Source of the DNA: Novosphingobium sp. IK01
GTDB taxonomy: Bacteria; Pseudomonadota; Alphaproteobacteria; Sphingomonadales; Sphingomonadaceae
Direction of reading: 5' to 3'
Length of the DNA: 64,000 bases
Assembly (NCBI RefSeq): GCF_033242265.1
Contig: NZ_BTFW01000001.1
Span: forward strand, 3,469,902 to 3,533,901
Shown here: positions 1-7,830 of the stretch, piece by piece
Layout: each line of letters opens with the position of its first letter
Position numbering within the stretch: the first letter of the stretch is position 1
Program-made: the position numbers and the translations under genes
The notes under the pieces: generated by a model
Told to the model about the DNA's origin: nothing
Databases searched by the model: none
The model's input: only the letters and a program-made list of their open reading frames with translations

Positions 1-554
1 TAGAGGGTCGCCATGCCATCGGTGACGATGTTGAAGGCGTTGGGCGCGAACAGGCGCGGGATGTCGCGCTCATACTGCTTGATCTGCTCAAAGGCTTCCT
101 CGGCTCGCGCCGTGGCTTTCAGCGGCGACTTGGCCTCGATCACCACCAGCGGGATGCCGTTCACGAACAGCACCACGTCGGGGATGCGCGGGCGCTGGGC
201 GGCCACGCGGAACTGGCGGGTGACGTGGAACTGGTTGCGGGCGGGGTGCTTGAAGTCGATCAGCGTGATCGGACTGTCGCGGTTTTCGCCGGTCAGGCGG
301 CGGGAATAGCCGCCGCGCAGCTTGCGCTGCCAGTCCTCATTGTCGGACAGGGTGGCAAGGTCGGCATAGATTGCCTCGGCGTCGGCCTCGCCAATGCCAT
401 TGAGATCGCGCAGCGCGGCGATCAGCACGGGTTTCAGGATGACCCGGTTTTCCTCCGCCCGCATCGCCAAGGCGGCGGCTGGCGACAGCGCCTGCCAGCC
501 CATCGCGACCAGCACATCGAGCGCGGGCTTTTCGGCAAGGCGATACTCGCTCAT
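1..554 (-). CDS. hsdR: Type I restriction enzyme, R (motor/nuclease) subunit, N-terminal part
   Basis: This is the N-terminal 184 codons of HsdR; the gene continues past the left edge of the window. The R subunit cuts DNA after ATP-driven translocation, in complex with HsdM and HsdS. The visible part is the nuclease domain: the stretch IPDVVLFVNGIPLVVIEAKS carries the Asp and the E-x-K of the PD-(D/E)xK fold, preceded by LIDFKHPARNQF. The helicase motifs lie outside the window. The start ATG at 554 overlaps the hsdS stop by four bases (ATGA), so it is the last gene read in the hsdM-rhuM-hsdS-hsdR operon. No frameshift is seen in the visible part. Confidence 0.93.
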   Translation of the reverse strand, partial: MSEYRLAEKPALDVLVAMGWQALSPAAALAMRAEENRVILKPVLIAALRDLNGIGEADAEAIYADLATLSDNEDWQRKLRGGYSRRLTGENRDSPITLIDFKHPARNQFHVTRQFRVAAQRPRIPDVVLFVNGIPLVVIEAKSPLKATARAEEAFEQIKQYERDIPRLFAPNAFNIVTDGMATL

Positions 555-1756
555 AGGGCCTTCCGATTTTCTGGCACCCGCACGCGACCGGAGAGAAGGT
601 CGGACATGAGGTTGGCCTTTGTGCGATGAAGCGTGTCCAGCGAAGTCTGCGCAGCCACGATCTCACCGTCGATGGCATCGACCATCGCGCTGATCTCGAT
701 CATTTCAGCTTGGCTCAAGGCCGGGACCTCGATTGCGGAGAACGTGCTCTTGTTGATGATCGGAACGGCCTGCTTTCCGGCGTTCGCCACTATCGTGTCA
801 TAGGCCGCGACACAGGCGAGATAGACGAAGCCTGCGGTTTGAGCAGGGCAGCAGATGGCGTTGATTTGCTGGTTCGTTACGCACCGTTCGCGAGCGACAG
901 CGGTCTTGCCGACAGTCGAACCGATGCACGTTACAAGAACCGAGTTGGCGGGCAGAACGGTGCCGCCATGACCGCTGCCCGCCACAAGAGTGCGCGGCGC
1001 ATCAGAAACCGAGATGTTCCCGGCCACCAGATCACCCGGTGTCACGAATGGTAGATCGCCACCCCACAGGTCGGCTTGCTTTGGCGATGGCGTCCGCCCT
1101 GTCACGATCTTTCCGAGACTAGCCATGGCAGTAGTGGCTTCGCAACTGTCGGTCACGTCTCGCGCCAGCTTGCCGACCAGTTCCCGACAGGAAGCCAAGG
1201 CGGCCTCATTCGCCGCAATCGCCTCATCCACCGACCGTAGCACCTCGGCGATCCGCCGCTGCTCGTCGAGCGGGGGCAGAGGGCCGGATAAGGCAGCCAG
1301 CTTCTGCTTGTTCAGCGTCACGCCCTTGATGGCTTGATCCGTGTCGGCACCTTCTACAATGCGCGATAGCCAATAGGGCAGGAACGATGTGTCGATACCC
1401 TTGATGGGCACGAAGGCGGCAATCGCCTCATTGGTGAACAGGTCTGTGCCTGCAACCGCGACCCGACCAATCGTGAGCTTGAAGCTCATCATTATCGTTC
1501 CGGCCTTCACCAGCTTGACGTTCGAGTTCGCAACGCCAGCGTCTGTAATGCGCTCTTTCGTCGCTACGATCACCGGCTGTCGCAGGTCCGAAATGGCCAC
1601 CCAAGGATGACCGTCGCCGTTCGTTGCCCAATACTCCGGCTTGTGTCGCGGCGGCGTTCCTCCGATGTTGATCCGGCAGAGATCACCAAGGCAAGCGTTG
1701 CGCCATCCATCGGGCGACTCATCTGCGACCCGCTCCAGTTCCGCCACCGCGCTCAC
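551..1756 (-). CDS. hsdS: Type I restriction-modification specificity subunit
   Basis: 401 residues, the usual HsdS size. HsdS recognises the two halves of a bipartite DNA target for both methylation and cleavage. The protein shows two target-recognition domains: the first starts near residue 15 (WRNACLGDLCRINIGGTPPR) and ends with the conserved helix PLPPLDEQRRIAEVLRSVDE near residue 160. The second starts around residue 210 (GKIVTGRTPSPKQADLWGG) and ends in a coiled region to the C-terminus. Start and stop overlap the neighbours by four bases each (rhuM and hsdR), which supports translational coupling. The target sequence cannot be predicted from sequence alone. Confidence 0.93.
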   Translation of the reverse strand: MSAVAELERVADESPDGWRNACLGDLCRINIGGTPPRHKPEYWATNGDGHPWVAISDLRQPVIVATKERITDAGVANSNVKLVKAGTIMMSFKLTIGRVAVAGTDLFTNEAIAAFVPIKGIDTSFLPYWLSRIVEGADTDQAIKGVTLNKQKLAALSGPLPPLDEQRRIAEVLRSVDEAIAANEAALASCRELVGKLARDVTDSCEATTAMASLGKIVTGRTPSPKQADLWGGDLPFVTPGDLVAGNISVSDAPRTLVAGSGHGGTVLPANSVLVTCIGSTVGKTAVARERCVTNQQINAICCPAQTAGFVYLACVAAYDTIVANAGKQAVPIINKSTFSAIEVPALSQAEMIEISAMVDAIDGEIVAAQTSLDTLHRTKANLMSDLLSGRVRVPENRKAL

Positions 1757-2787
1757 TTGCCCTTACCCTTCGGCTTGGTCTTGGGCCGGGCCGCGCCGAT
1801 CTGCTTTGCCTTTTTCGTCGCCTCCACAAATGCGCCCTCCACCGCGCTGGGCGCGTCAAGTTGGCGGGCGTGCCATTGGTCATATTGCGCCAGCGCCTTG
1901 GCCTTGGCGACCTCGGCAGAGATATGGCCCGCATGGGTCAGCACATCGCGGTCGCCCAGCCGCAGGAAGTCATCCAGCTTGGCGATCCAGTCGCGCATGG
2001 TCATGGGCTTGCGCGCCATCGCCTGCAACTCGGCAAACTCCAGATAGGCGGTGACGATGCGGTTCAGCGCCTCGATCTCTTCCGCGTTCAGATAGTTCTT
2101 GGCGGTGGCCACGTCGTTCTTGCGCACCGCCCCACCCTTGGACTGGTTGGCCCATGAGGTCAGGCCCATGTTGTCCTTGGTGGCATCGGCGCGGGCATCA
2201 ATGATCTCGGCAGCGGTGTGGCCATGCGCCGCCCAATGCATCTTGTTTTGCACAGTCTGAAAGAACAACTGGCTGGCCTCGGCGCTGCCGTCATAGTCCA
2301 CGGCTGTGGCGTAGATGTCCAAGACCTTCTTGTAGAACAGCTTTTCCGACGAACGGATGTCGCGGATGCGGGCAAGCAGTTCCTCGAAATAGTCGGCCTC
2401 GGGGTCTTTCAGCTTCGCATCGTCCATGGCGAAGCCCTTGACCAGATACTCCGCCAGCGTGGTGGACGCCCAGCGCCGGAACTGCGCACCGCGTGGCGAG
2501 CGGACCCGGAAGCCCACGGCAAGGATCATGGGCAGGGAATAGTGGGCGACTTGCCTTGTGACGCTGCGCGCGCCCTCGGTTTGAACTATTGAGAATTGCT
2601 CAATAGTTGCCTCCGGCTGCTCGCCTTCCTCGACGATGGCCTTGATATGCTTGTTGATATTGGAAACGGTCGTCTCGAACAGATCGGCAAGCTGCACCTG
2701 TGTCAGCCATACCGACCCGCGCTCCGCCTTGAGTTGAAAGGCCGCTTGTCCATCTTCGGTGTTATAGAGGACGATCTCACCCGACAT
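1753..2787 (-). CDS. rhuM: RhuM-family protein inside the hsd operon
   Basis: 344 residues from the ATG at 2787, which lies inside the hsdM stop region (11-base overlap). A start at 2811 would give eight extra residues and is less likely. The N-terminus (MSGEIVLYNTEDGQAAFQLK, then VWLTQVQLADLFETTVSNIN) is typical of RhuM proteins and includes a helix-turn-helix-like segment. A middle block reads GFRVRSPRGAQFRRWASTTL and the C-terminus is Lys-rich. The family was named after a Salmonella pathogenicity-island gene; its biochemical role is unknown. Members are often found between hsd genes, so a regulatory or accessory role in restriction-modification is an inference. The gene overlaps hsdS by four bases. 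Confidence 0.85.
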   Translation of the reverse strand: MSGEIVLYNTEDGQAAFQLKAERGSVWLTQVQLADLFETTVSNINKHIKAIVEEGEQPEATIEQFSIVQTEGARSVTRQVAHYSLPMILAVGFRVRSPRGAQFRRWASTTLAEYLVKGFAMDDAKLKDPEADYFEELLARIRDIRSSEKLFYKKVLDIYATAVDYDGSAEASQLFFQTVQNKMHWAAHGHTAAEIIDARADATKDNMGLTSWANQSKGGAVRKNDVATAKNYLNAEEIEALNRIVTAYLEFAELQAMARKPMTMRDWIAKLDDFLRLGDRDVLTHAGHISAEVAKAKALAQYDQWHARQLDAPSAVEGAFVEATKKAKQIGAARPKTKPKGKGK

Positions 2788-4276
2788 AGCCGAGCCTCCG
2801 CAGATGGCCAAACATCACGGCCTCAGCCTCGTTGCGCTTGGCGATCAGGTCTTGCAGCTTGGCGACTTCCGCCGCGACATCGACCGCCTCGGCATCGGCG
2901 CCGGTTTGCACATAGCGGCTGATGTTGAGGTTGTGGCCATTGGCGGCGATCTCGTCCACCGGCACCACGCGGGCCAGTTTCTCGATGTCGGCAAAGCCAT
3001 GCACCGCCTCGGCCAGCGCATGGATGTGTTCATCGGTCAGGAAGTTCTGCGCCTTGCCGGGCTGGAACGTGGCGTCGCCATTGACGATGAGCACCTTGCC
3101 TTGGCGCTCGGCTGGCTTCTTCTTGCGGCAGATGAGCACCGCCGCCGGGATGCCCGCGCCATAGAACAGGTTGGGAGCCAGGCCGACGACCGCCTCGATC
3201 ACGTCGGCCTCAAGCATGGCCTGCCGAATGCGCCCCTCGGCCCCGCCACGGAACAGCACGCCATGCGGCACCACCACGGCCAGAATGCCTTCATCCTTCA
3301 GGCTGGCCAGCATGTGCTGCACAAAGGCAAGGTCGCCATAGCCCTTGGGTGGGCAGCCATATTCGTCGCGCCCGAATGGGTCGCCGTTCTGCCAGACCTC
3401 GTAGCCCCACACCTTTTCGGAGAAGGGCGGATTGGCCAGAACGCGGTCATAGGCCCCGATGCCCTCGACGAACTCGCGGGCTTTGGGATCGTATCGCTTG
3501 GGGCTGAGGATGGTGTCACCCTTGGCGATGAAGGCGTCTTCCACGTCGTGCAGGAACAGGTTTATCTGCGCGATGCCCCAAGTGGCGAAGTTCTTTTCCT
3601 GCCCGTAGAGCGACAGACTACGGGCGTTCTCGCCCTTGTCCTTCACATACTGCACGGCCTCCAGCAGCATGCCAGCCGAGCCGCAGGTCGGGTCATAGAT
3701 CGACATGCCGGGGCGTGGCTGAAGGATTTCGACCATCAGGCGGACGATGGAGCGGGGCGTGTAGAACTCGCCACCCTTCTTGCCCGCCCCTTCTGCAAAC
3801 ATCTTGATGAGATAGAGATAGGCATCGCCCAGCATGTCGGCTGGCACATCGGCATTGCGCAGGCGGTGCTTCTCGAAATGGGAGAGCAGCTTTTCCAGCA
3901 GGGCGTCGGAGAAGCGGTCCTGATTGGCAAAGTCCACATCGCCGAACACGCCGCGCAGGCGTAGGTTGCGGTCTTCGATAGCGGCCAGCGCGTTGTTGAG
4001 GCGCTGGCCGATCAAGGTGGACTGCTGGCGCACTGCCTCCCAGCGGTGCTCGGCAGGCACGTCATAGCGGTGCTCGTCGGGATCAGCAGCCTCGTCGCGG
4101 TCGCCGGTTTCGGCCAAAAGCTGCTCGTATTCTTCGTCCCACACGTCGCACAGGCGCTTATAGAACAGCAGGCCGAAGATGTATTGCTTGTAATCCCCGG
4201 CATCGACTGTGCCGCGTAGAATATCGGCAGCCCCCCAAAGGTGACGTTCAAGTTCTTGTTGTGTTAGCTTTGCCAT
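2777..4276 (-). CDS. hsdM: Type I restriction-modification DNA methyltransferase (N6-adenine)
   Basis: 499 residues, normal for HsdM. It methylates adenine within the HsdS target using S-adenosylmethionine. An N-terminal helical HsdM_N domain (LERHLWGAADILRGTVDAGD) is followed by the methyltransferase fold: SAM-binding motif DPTCGSAGMLLEA near residue 190 and catalytic NPPF (VLANPPFSEKVWG) near residue 280. It is the first gene of the operon. No good Shine-Dalgarno sequence is visible before the ATG. The 340-bp upstream gap must hold the operon promoter. Confidence 0.95.
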   Translation of the reverse strand: MAKLTQQELERHLWGAADILRGTVDAGDYKQYIFGLLFYKRLCDVWDEEYEQLLAETGDRDEAADPDEHRYDVPAEHRWEAVRQQSTLIGQRLNNALAAIEDRNLRLRGVFGDVDFANQDRFSDALLEKLLSHFEKHRLRNADVPADMLGDAYLYLIKMFAEGAGKKGGEFYTPRSIVRLMVEILQPRPGMSIYDPTCGSAGMLLEAVQYVKDKGENARSLSLYGQEKNFATWGIAQINLFLHDVEDAFIAKGDTILSPKRYDPKAREFVEGIGAYDRVLANPPFSEKVWGYEVWQNGDPFGRDEYGCPPKGYGDLAFVQHMLASLKDEGILAVVVPHGVLFRGGAEGRIRQAMLEADVIEAVVGLAPNLFYGAGIPAAVLICRKKKPAERQGKVLIVNGDATFQPGKAQNFLTDEHIHALAEAVHGFADIEKLARVVPVDEIAANGHNLNISRYVQTGADAEAVDVAAEVAKLQDLIAKRNEAEAVMFGHLRRLGYVG

Positions 4277-4616
4277 TCAATTCAACTCGCTGGCAGAAAT
4301 GAGCCTGCCTTGGCAATGGAGTAGAACGTGCCAGCCTTCCTGTCGAGGCGGGATGGCGATGAAAGGGCGTAAACCGGTTCGTGTGGGAACCAAGTTCAAG
4401 GGCTGCCACTAGCGCGTTCTTGCGGTAGCGCGTTACCTGCGATGGGGCACCCTCGTGGGAGGACCCGCGCTCATGGAAGGGCCGGAAAGCCGCCGGGTGT
4501 GACGCAGTGACGCACTTTGGCCCGAACAAGTTCCTATATGCGCAAATGAGTGCAGGAGTATAACCCCCACACTCATTCACTTTAGGGCGTCACCCCGTCA
4601 CAGCGTCATTAAGTAA
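4277..4616. promoter_or_regulatory. Gap between hsdM and primase; hsd promoter region
   Basis: 340 bases with no convincing gene; a 110-codon reading frame here has no recognisable product or ribosome binding site. The right half carries the repeat cluster listed separately. The hsd promoter must lie in this gap, but no clear -35/-10 pair could be picked. Confidence 0.5.
4499..4608. repeat. Iterated GTGACGC repeats around a hairpin; candidate replication origin of the element
   Basis: Two direct copies of GTGACGC lie at 4499-4505 and 4507-4513. Three inverted copies lie at 4587-4593 (GCGTCAC), 4596-4601 (CGTCAC) and 4603-4608 (GCGTCA). Between them is an 8-bp inverted repeat, AATGAGTG at 4545-4552 and CACTCATT at 4570-4577. 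P4-type elements with a combined primase/helicase use iterated short repeats for origin recognition, and this cluster lies just downstream of such a gene. Origin function is inferred. Regulation of the hsd promoter is an alternative. Confidence 0.4.
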
Positions 4617-6854
4617 TTAAAACAGCGGCTTGATACGCAAGCCCACCAGCCCGCGCTTGCGCGAAGTGCGCTTGTCCGTCACGCCCGCAACCGTCGACTG
4701 CAGCCGCTCCGAGAAGGAACTTACATTGGGCAGGCGGTCGCGCATATAGCCTTCGCTAACCGCCCAATTGCAAAACGCCTCATAGGCCACACTGGTCGCC
4801 ACCCAATGTCCCGGTGCGGCTTCGATGCCAATTTCGATCCACGCCTGCACAGCATCCGCCTTGCACACCCATTCACGCAAGGCGCTCTTGCTGGACTGCG
4901 GCTCGCTGAAGGCGCGGTTGCGGATCACCCGCGAGGCGCCGGCCACCGCCCATGCCAGCAACAAGTCGGCCTCCTCGGCCCCGATGCGCTTGCCGATGTG
5001 CTCGACGCGCTCGGCCTTGGGCACGGTGTGGTTGAACGGGACCACCAAGAGGCGGCGCTGCACGCCACGGTCCATCCCGCCCTTGTAAGGCGGCAGAACA
5101 TTCGTGGCGAACATATGCTGCGCGTGCGGGCAGAACTCGATGCAACTCTTGTAAACATCGCGCCCGTTGACCTGCTCGCCCGTGATGATGGTCTTGAAGG
5201 TGTCCGAGGCGATGGCGGCGCCAGACAATTCATCCGTGGCATTGAGCAGCTTGCCCGCCAGCCCGACGACATAGCGCTCGTCGCTCATCTTGGCCGCCGT
5301 GATGGCGCTCACCGCACTGGGCGGCAAAAGCCCGCGCATCAGGTCCAGAATCTGGCTCTTCCCGTTCTCGGCGGTCATGCCATACAAGATCACAGCCTTC
5401 GGCTCGCGCAGTTCCGTGGCATAGCCCAGCGCCGAAACGCCCGCGATTTCGGCCAAGAGGTTGATCTTGTCTGCCGCGTCTTCGTCACCGGCAAAGGAGC
5501 CAGTCAGGAGACGGTCGAGCAGACTGCCAGAAGGCACACCACCACTCATGCCAGCCGCCCAGCAACCGGGCAACGTATGGCGTGCGCGGTCGTTCGGCGC
5601 ATGGGGGCGCTGTGACGGCTGGCCATCAGCATCAAAGGTGATGAAGCCAGACGCGCAGTTGATTCCCATGACGGGGTTTTCGAAGAAGTCGGGCACGGCA
5701 CACATCATCTGCAATTCGTGCAAGATGGATTCGATCTTTTTGGTGCCCAGCTTCAACAGGGTCGGGCGTTCATTTCCCACCTCTGCGCCGTCGAAGTGCT
5801 GGACACCGCGCCACAACTCAGTCCTGCTGAGCACCTGCCAGCGGGTTTCCCGGTAATGCCAGAACTCGCCTTCGGCATGCACGAGGGTACCCAAATGCCG
5901 CTTCAGCAAGGAATGCAAGACCTGTGCGACTTCAACCTCCGACCCAGCTTCGAAAATGGTAAGGCGACCTTCCCGTGACAAGAAGTCTTCCACCGAAATC
6001 GAGGCCGCGCTGGCCGGTGACGCAGGAGGCGTATCGTCGCTGCTTTCGATCAACTTCTCAAGCGTGGCGCGGTCATTACCCTCGATAGCCAGCCAATCGC
6101 TGACATCGCCCTTTTCGGGCAAATCAGGCAAATGCACAATGCGGACAGACGCAGCGATGCCCGAAAGCTTGTAGGCGACCACATTGGCATGGCGGCGGCC
6201 AGCATCATCGTTATCAGGCAGCAAGACGACAGTCTTATCGCGCAGCATTTCACTGTAATTGTCCTGCCACTTGCCAGCTCCGCCGGGGTTGCAGGTGGCA
6301 ACGAAGCCCAGCGCGGTCAGATTATCGACGTCCTTCTCGCCCTCCACGATCAAGACCACGCAATTAGCCTGCGCCACACTCTGCGCCTTGTAGAGGGTGC
6401 GGTGCTCGGCGCTGACGGCCTTGATCCACTGGCCGGGGTGGTCGGGATCAGGGCGGCGCTGGCTGAAGCCCTTGGGTTCATAGCGCAAAACCTGCATCTT
6501 CAGTTCGCCGGTCCAGTGATCAAAATAATCGTAAGTCTTAGCGAGCTTGCCGCGCTGCCCCTTGGGAGCGGTCGCCTTCCGGTTATCATTGGCGCCCTCG
6601 GCATAGCCGCCAGCCGAGCGAGGGCGGTGCTTAGGGGCCGCTTCGGGCCAGAGGTTGCGTGCCTTCAGTTCGCCGATGACGTCGCGGGGGGCGCAGCCTG
6701 CATGGCAATGGACAAGCACGCGGCCTTCCTTGCCATCCGTGACGGACAACGAAGCGGTCTGGTCGTCGTGAACAGGGCACTTGCAAGCATAGCCACTGCC
6801 CGAAGCGCGATAGTTGCGGTCCAGCCCTTGGGCGATCTTGAGAGCGTTGATCAT
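4617..6854 (-). CDS. P4-type primase/helicase with CHC2 zinc finger, Toprim and D5-like ATPase domains
   Basis: 745 residues from the ATG at 6854, which overlaps the stop of the upstream AlpA-like gene by four bases; this decides the start. The N-terminus has a CHC2-type zinc finger (CKCPVHDD, then HCHAGC near residues 24-55). A Toprim primase core follows (VVLIVEGEKDVDNL, CNPGGAGKW, LLPDNDDAG; residues about 165-240). A C-terminal D5/P4-family ATPase has Walker A LYGMTAENGKSQ near residue 490 and ends in a winged-helix-like region. Such proteins start replication of phages, plasmids and integrative elements. It sits between the integrase module and the hsd cargo, next to candidate origin repeats. 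Confidence 0.88.
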   Translation of the reverse strand: MINALKIAQGLDRNYRASGSGYACKCPVHDDQTASLSVTDGKEGRVLVHCHAGCAPRDVIGELKARNLWPEAAPKHRPRSAGGYAEGANDNRKATAPKGQRGKLAKTYDYFDHWTGELKMQVLRYEPKGFSQRRPDPDHPGQWIKAVSAEHRTLYKAQSVAQANCVVLIVEGEKDVDNLTALGFVATCNPGGAGKWQDNYSEMLRDKTVVLLPDNDDAGRRHANVVAYKLSGIAASVRIVHLPDLPEKGDVSDWLAIEGNDRATLEKLIESSDDTPPASPASAASISVEDFLSREGRLTIFEAGSEVEVAQVLHSLLKRHLGTLVHAEGEFWHYRETRWQVLSRTELWRGVQHFDGAEVGNERPTLLKLGTKKIESILHELQMMCAVPDFFENPVMGINCASGFITFDADGQPSQRPHAPNDRARHTLPGCWAAGMSGGVPSGSLLDRLLTGSFAGDEDAADKINLLAEIAGVSALGYATELREPKAVILYGMTAENGKSQILDLMRGLLPPSAVSAITAAKMSDERYVVGLAGKLLNATDELSGAAIASDTFKTIITGEQVNGRDVYKSCIEFCPHAQHMFATNVLPPYKGGMDRGVQRRLLVVPFNHTVPKAERVEHIGKRIGAEEADLLLAWAVAGASRVIRNRAFSEPQSSKSALREWVCKADAVQAWIEIGIEAAPGHWVATSVAYEAFCNWAVSEGYMRDRLPNVSSFSERLQSTVAGVTDKRTSRKRGLVGLRIKPLF

Positions 6855-7045
6855 GCTGCGCGCTCCTCGCTGGTGGAGCGGGTGGTGCGGCTTTCCAGCC
6901 AAGTCTCAAGGTCGCACTGGCGGTAACGGACAGCGCCACCAAGCTTCACATACACAGGGCCATCGCCCTTAACGCGGAAGCGGTTCATGGTCGGCTGGCT
7001 GAGCTTCAGCAGCTTGGCGGCTTCTTCAGTAGTCAAAACATTCAT
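6851..7045 (-). CDS. AlpA/excisionase-type helix-turn-helix regulator
   Basis: 64 residues: MNVLTTEEAAKLLKLSQPTM, then RFRVKGDGPVYVKLGGAVRY and DLETWLESR. This is the MerR-like HTH_17 layout of AlpA and excisionase proteins, with helix-turn-helix over residues 5-25 and a beta-wing around GGAVRY. Relatives control integrase expression or act as directionality factors in P4-like elements. Its stop overlaps the primase start by four bases, so the two are co-translated. A perfect 9-bp inverted repeat lies immediately upstream of its start and could be its own operator. Confidence 0.85.
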   Translation of the reverse strand: MNVLTTEEAAKLLKLSQPTMNRFRVKGDGPVYVKLGGAVRYRQCDLETWLESRTTRSTSEERAA

Positions 7046-7048
7046 AGG

Positions 7049-7077
7049 TTTGTCACCTCATCGTTTGCGGTGACAAA
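7049..7077. promoter_or_regulatory. Perfect inverted repeat upstream of the AlpA-like gene
   Basis: TTTGTCACC at 7049-7057 and its exact complement GGTGACAAA at 7069-7077 are separated by 11 bases. The repeat is only 4-32 bases upstream of the AlpA-like start codon. The symmetry and position fit an operator, perhaps for autoregulation; the bound protein is not known. Confidence 0.5.
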
Positions 7078-7091
7078 ACAATTAGGCTGAC

Positions 7092-7123
7092 AAAAAATCC
7101 CGACGAAATTGCTTATCGGGATT
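7092..7123 (-). terminator. Rho-independent terminator of the unknown gene at 7122-7811
   Basis: On the minus strand AATCCCGA (7123-7116) pairs with TCGGGATT (7103-7096), and the transcript runs into six T residues (7097-7092). The hairpin begins inside the stop codon of the upstream minus-strand gene. It separates that gene from the AlpA-primase unit. Confidence 0.75.
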
Positions 7124-7811
7124 ATTCTGCGGATGCTTTCCGTGGTCTCCCGCGCCGAGCGTCAGGGCGTGCTACTTTCCATGCCTGCTCAAAGATGTCT
7201 CGCTTGGGGCAGGCCTCGCCCATTGCTACTTTGTATTGCTTCCACGCTATCTTGCTGTTTTGTTCGGGCGAGGCGCGCACCCATTCGACGACTGCCTCGA
7301 ATGCCACTGGAGGTTGACTGGCTTTCGCACGCTCTCCCGCTTTGCGTGGTTGGTATTGGGATGCTTCAGGGAAGGTGTCCAAAAATGCGCGCTCATCAAA
7401 CCGCATCGCACGGTAATGCAGGGCATATGTTTCTTCGCGAAAGGCGATGTCCCCCTCGTCGTCGACTGTTTCCATTCGGTGCGTGACATGCAGCCGAAAT
7501 GAGCCAGCCGCGAGGTTGGGCGCCCCAATGACCACCTTCCAGTTCTCGTCTTCTGTGCGACCCACCGCCACACACAGATTTCGTCGCAGCGTGTCGAGGC
7601 GCATAGCGTCAAGGTCTTGATATTCCTCGGGCATCGCCGTGCCGATGCCGTTGATGGAATACCCTTCGGTTCTTTCTTTGCCAGAAATAGCGTGGCTCGG
7701 TAGCTCGTCGATCAACATCGCAAGGGTTGCCTGCTCTGTCATTTCAGCCCCCAAGCGCTGCCTTGCCTCTTGAGGGGTGATTACGCGACAAGGAGCGCTT
7801 TCATTCGTCAT
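7122..7811 (-). CDS. Protein of unknown function between integrase and AlpA-like gene
   Basis: 229 residues from the ATG at 7811, which has GGAAAG about 11 bases upstream; a TTG at 7829 is the alternative. I do not recognise the family. The protein is soluble with no signal peptide or membrane segment. The C-terminal third is basic (WKQYKVAMGEACPKRDIFEQ, then ARPDARRGRPRKASAE) and could bind DNA. The gene lies 19 bases after the integrase stop in the same direction and is followed by a clear terminator, so it may be co-transcribed with the integrase. Confidence 0.7.
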   Translation of the reverse strand: MTNESAPCRVITPQEARQRLGAEMTEQATLAMLIDELPSHAISGKERTEGYSINGIGTAMPEEYQDLDAMRLDTLRRNLCVAVGRTEDENWKVVIGAPNLAAGSFRLHVTHRMETVDDEGDIAFREETYALHYRAMRFDERAFLDTFPEASQYQPRKAGERAKASQPPVAFEAVVEWVRASPEQNSKIAWKQYKVAMGEACPKRDIFEQAWKVARPDARRGRPRKASAE

Positions 7812-7830
7812 TTCTGTCAAGCTTTCCAAC

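Noticed and set aside
4248..4580. 110-codon frame between hsdM and primase
   Set aside because: No ribosome site, overlaps the hsdM start, spans the repeat cluster and has no recognisable domain.
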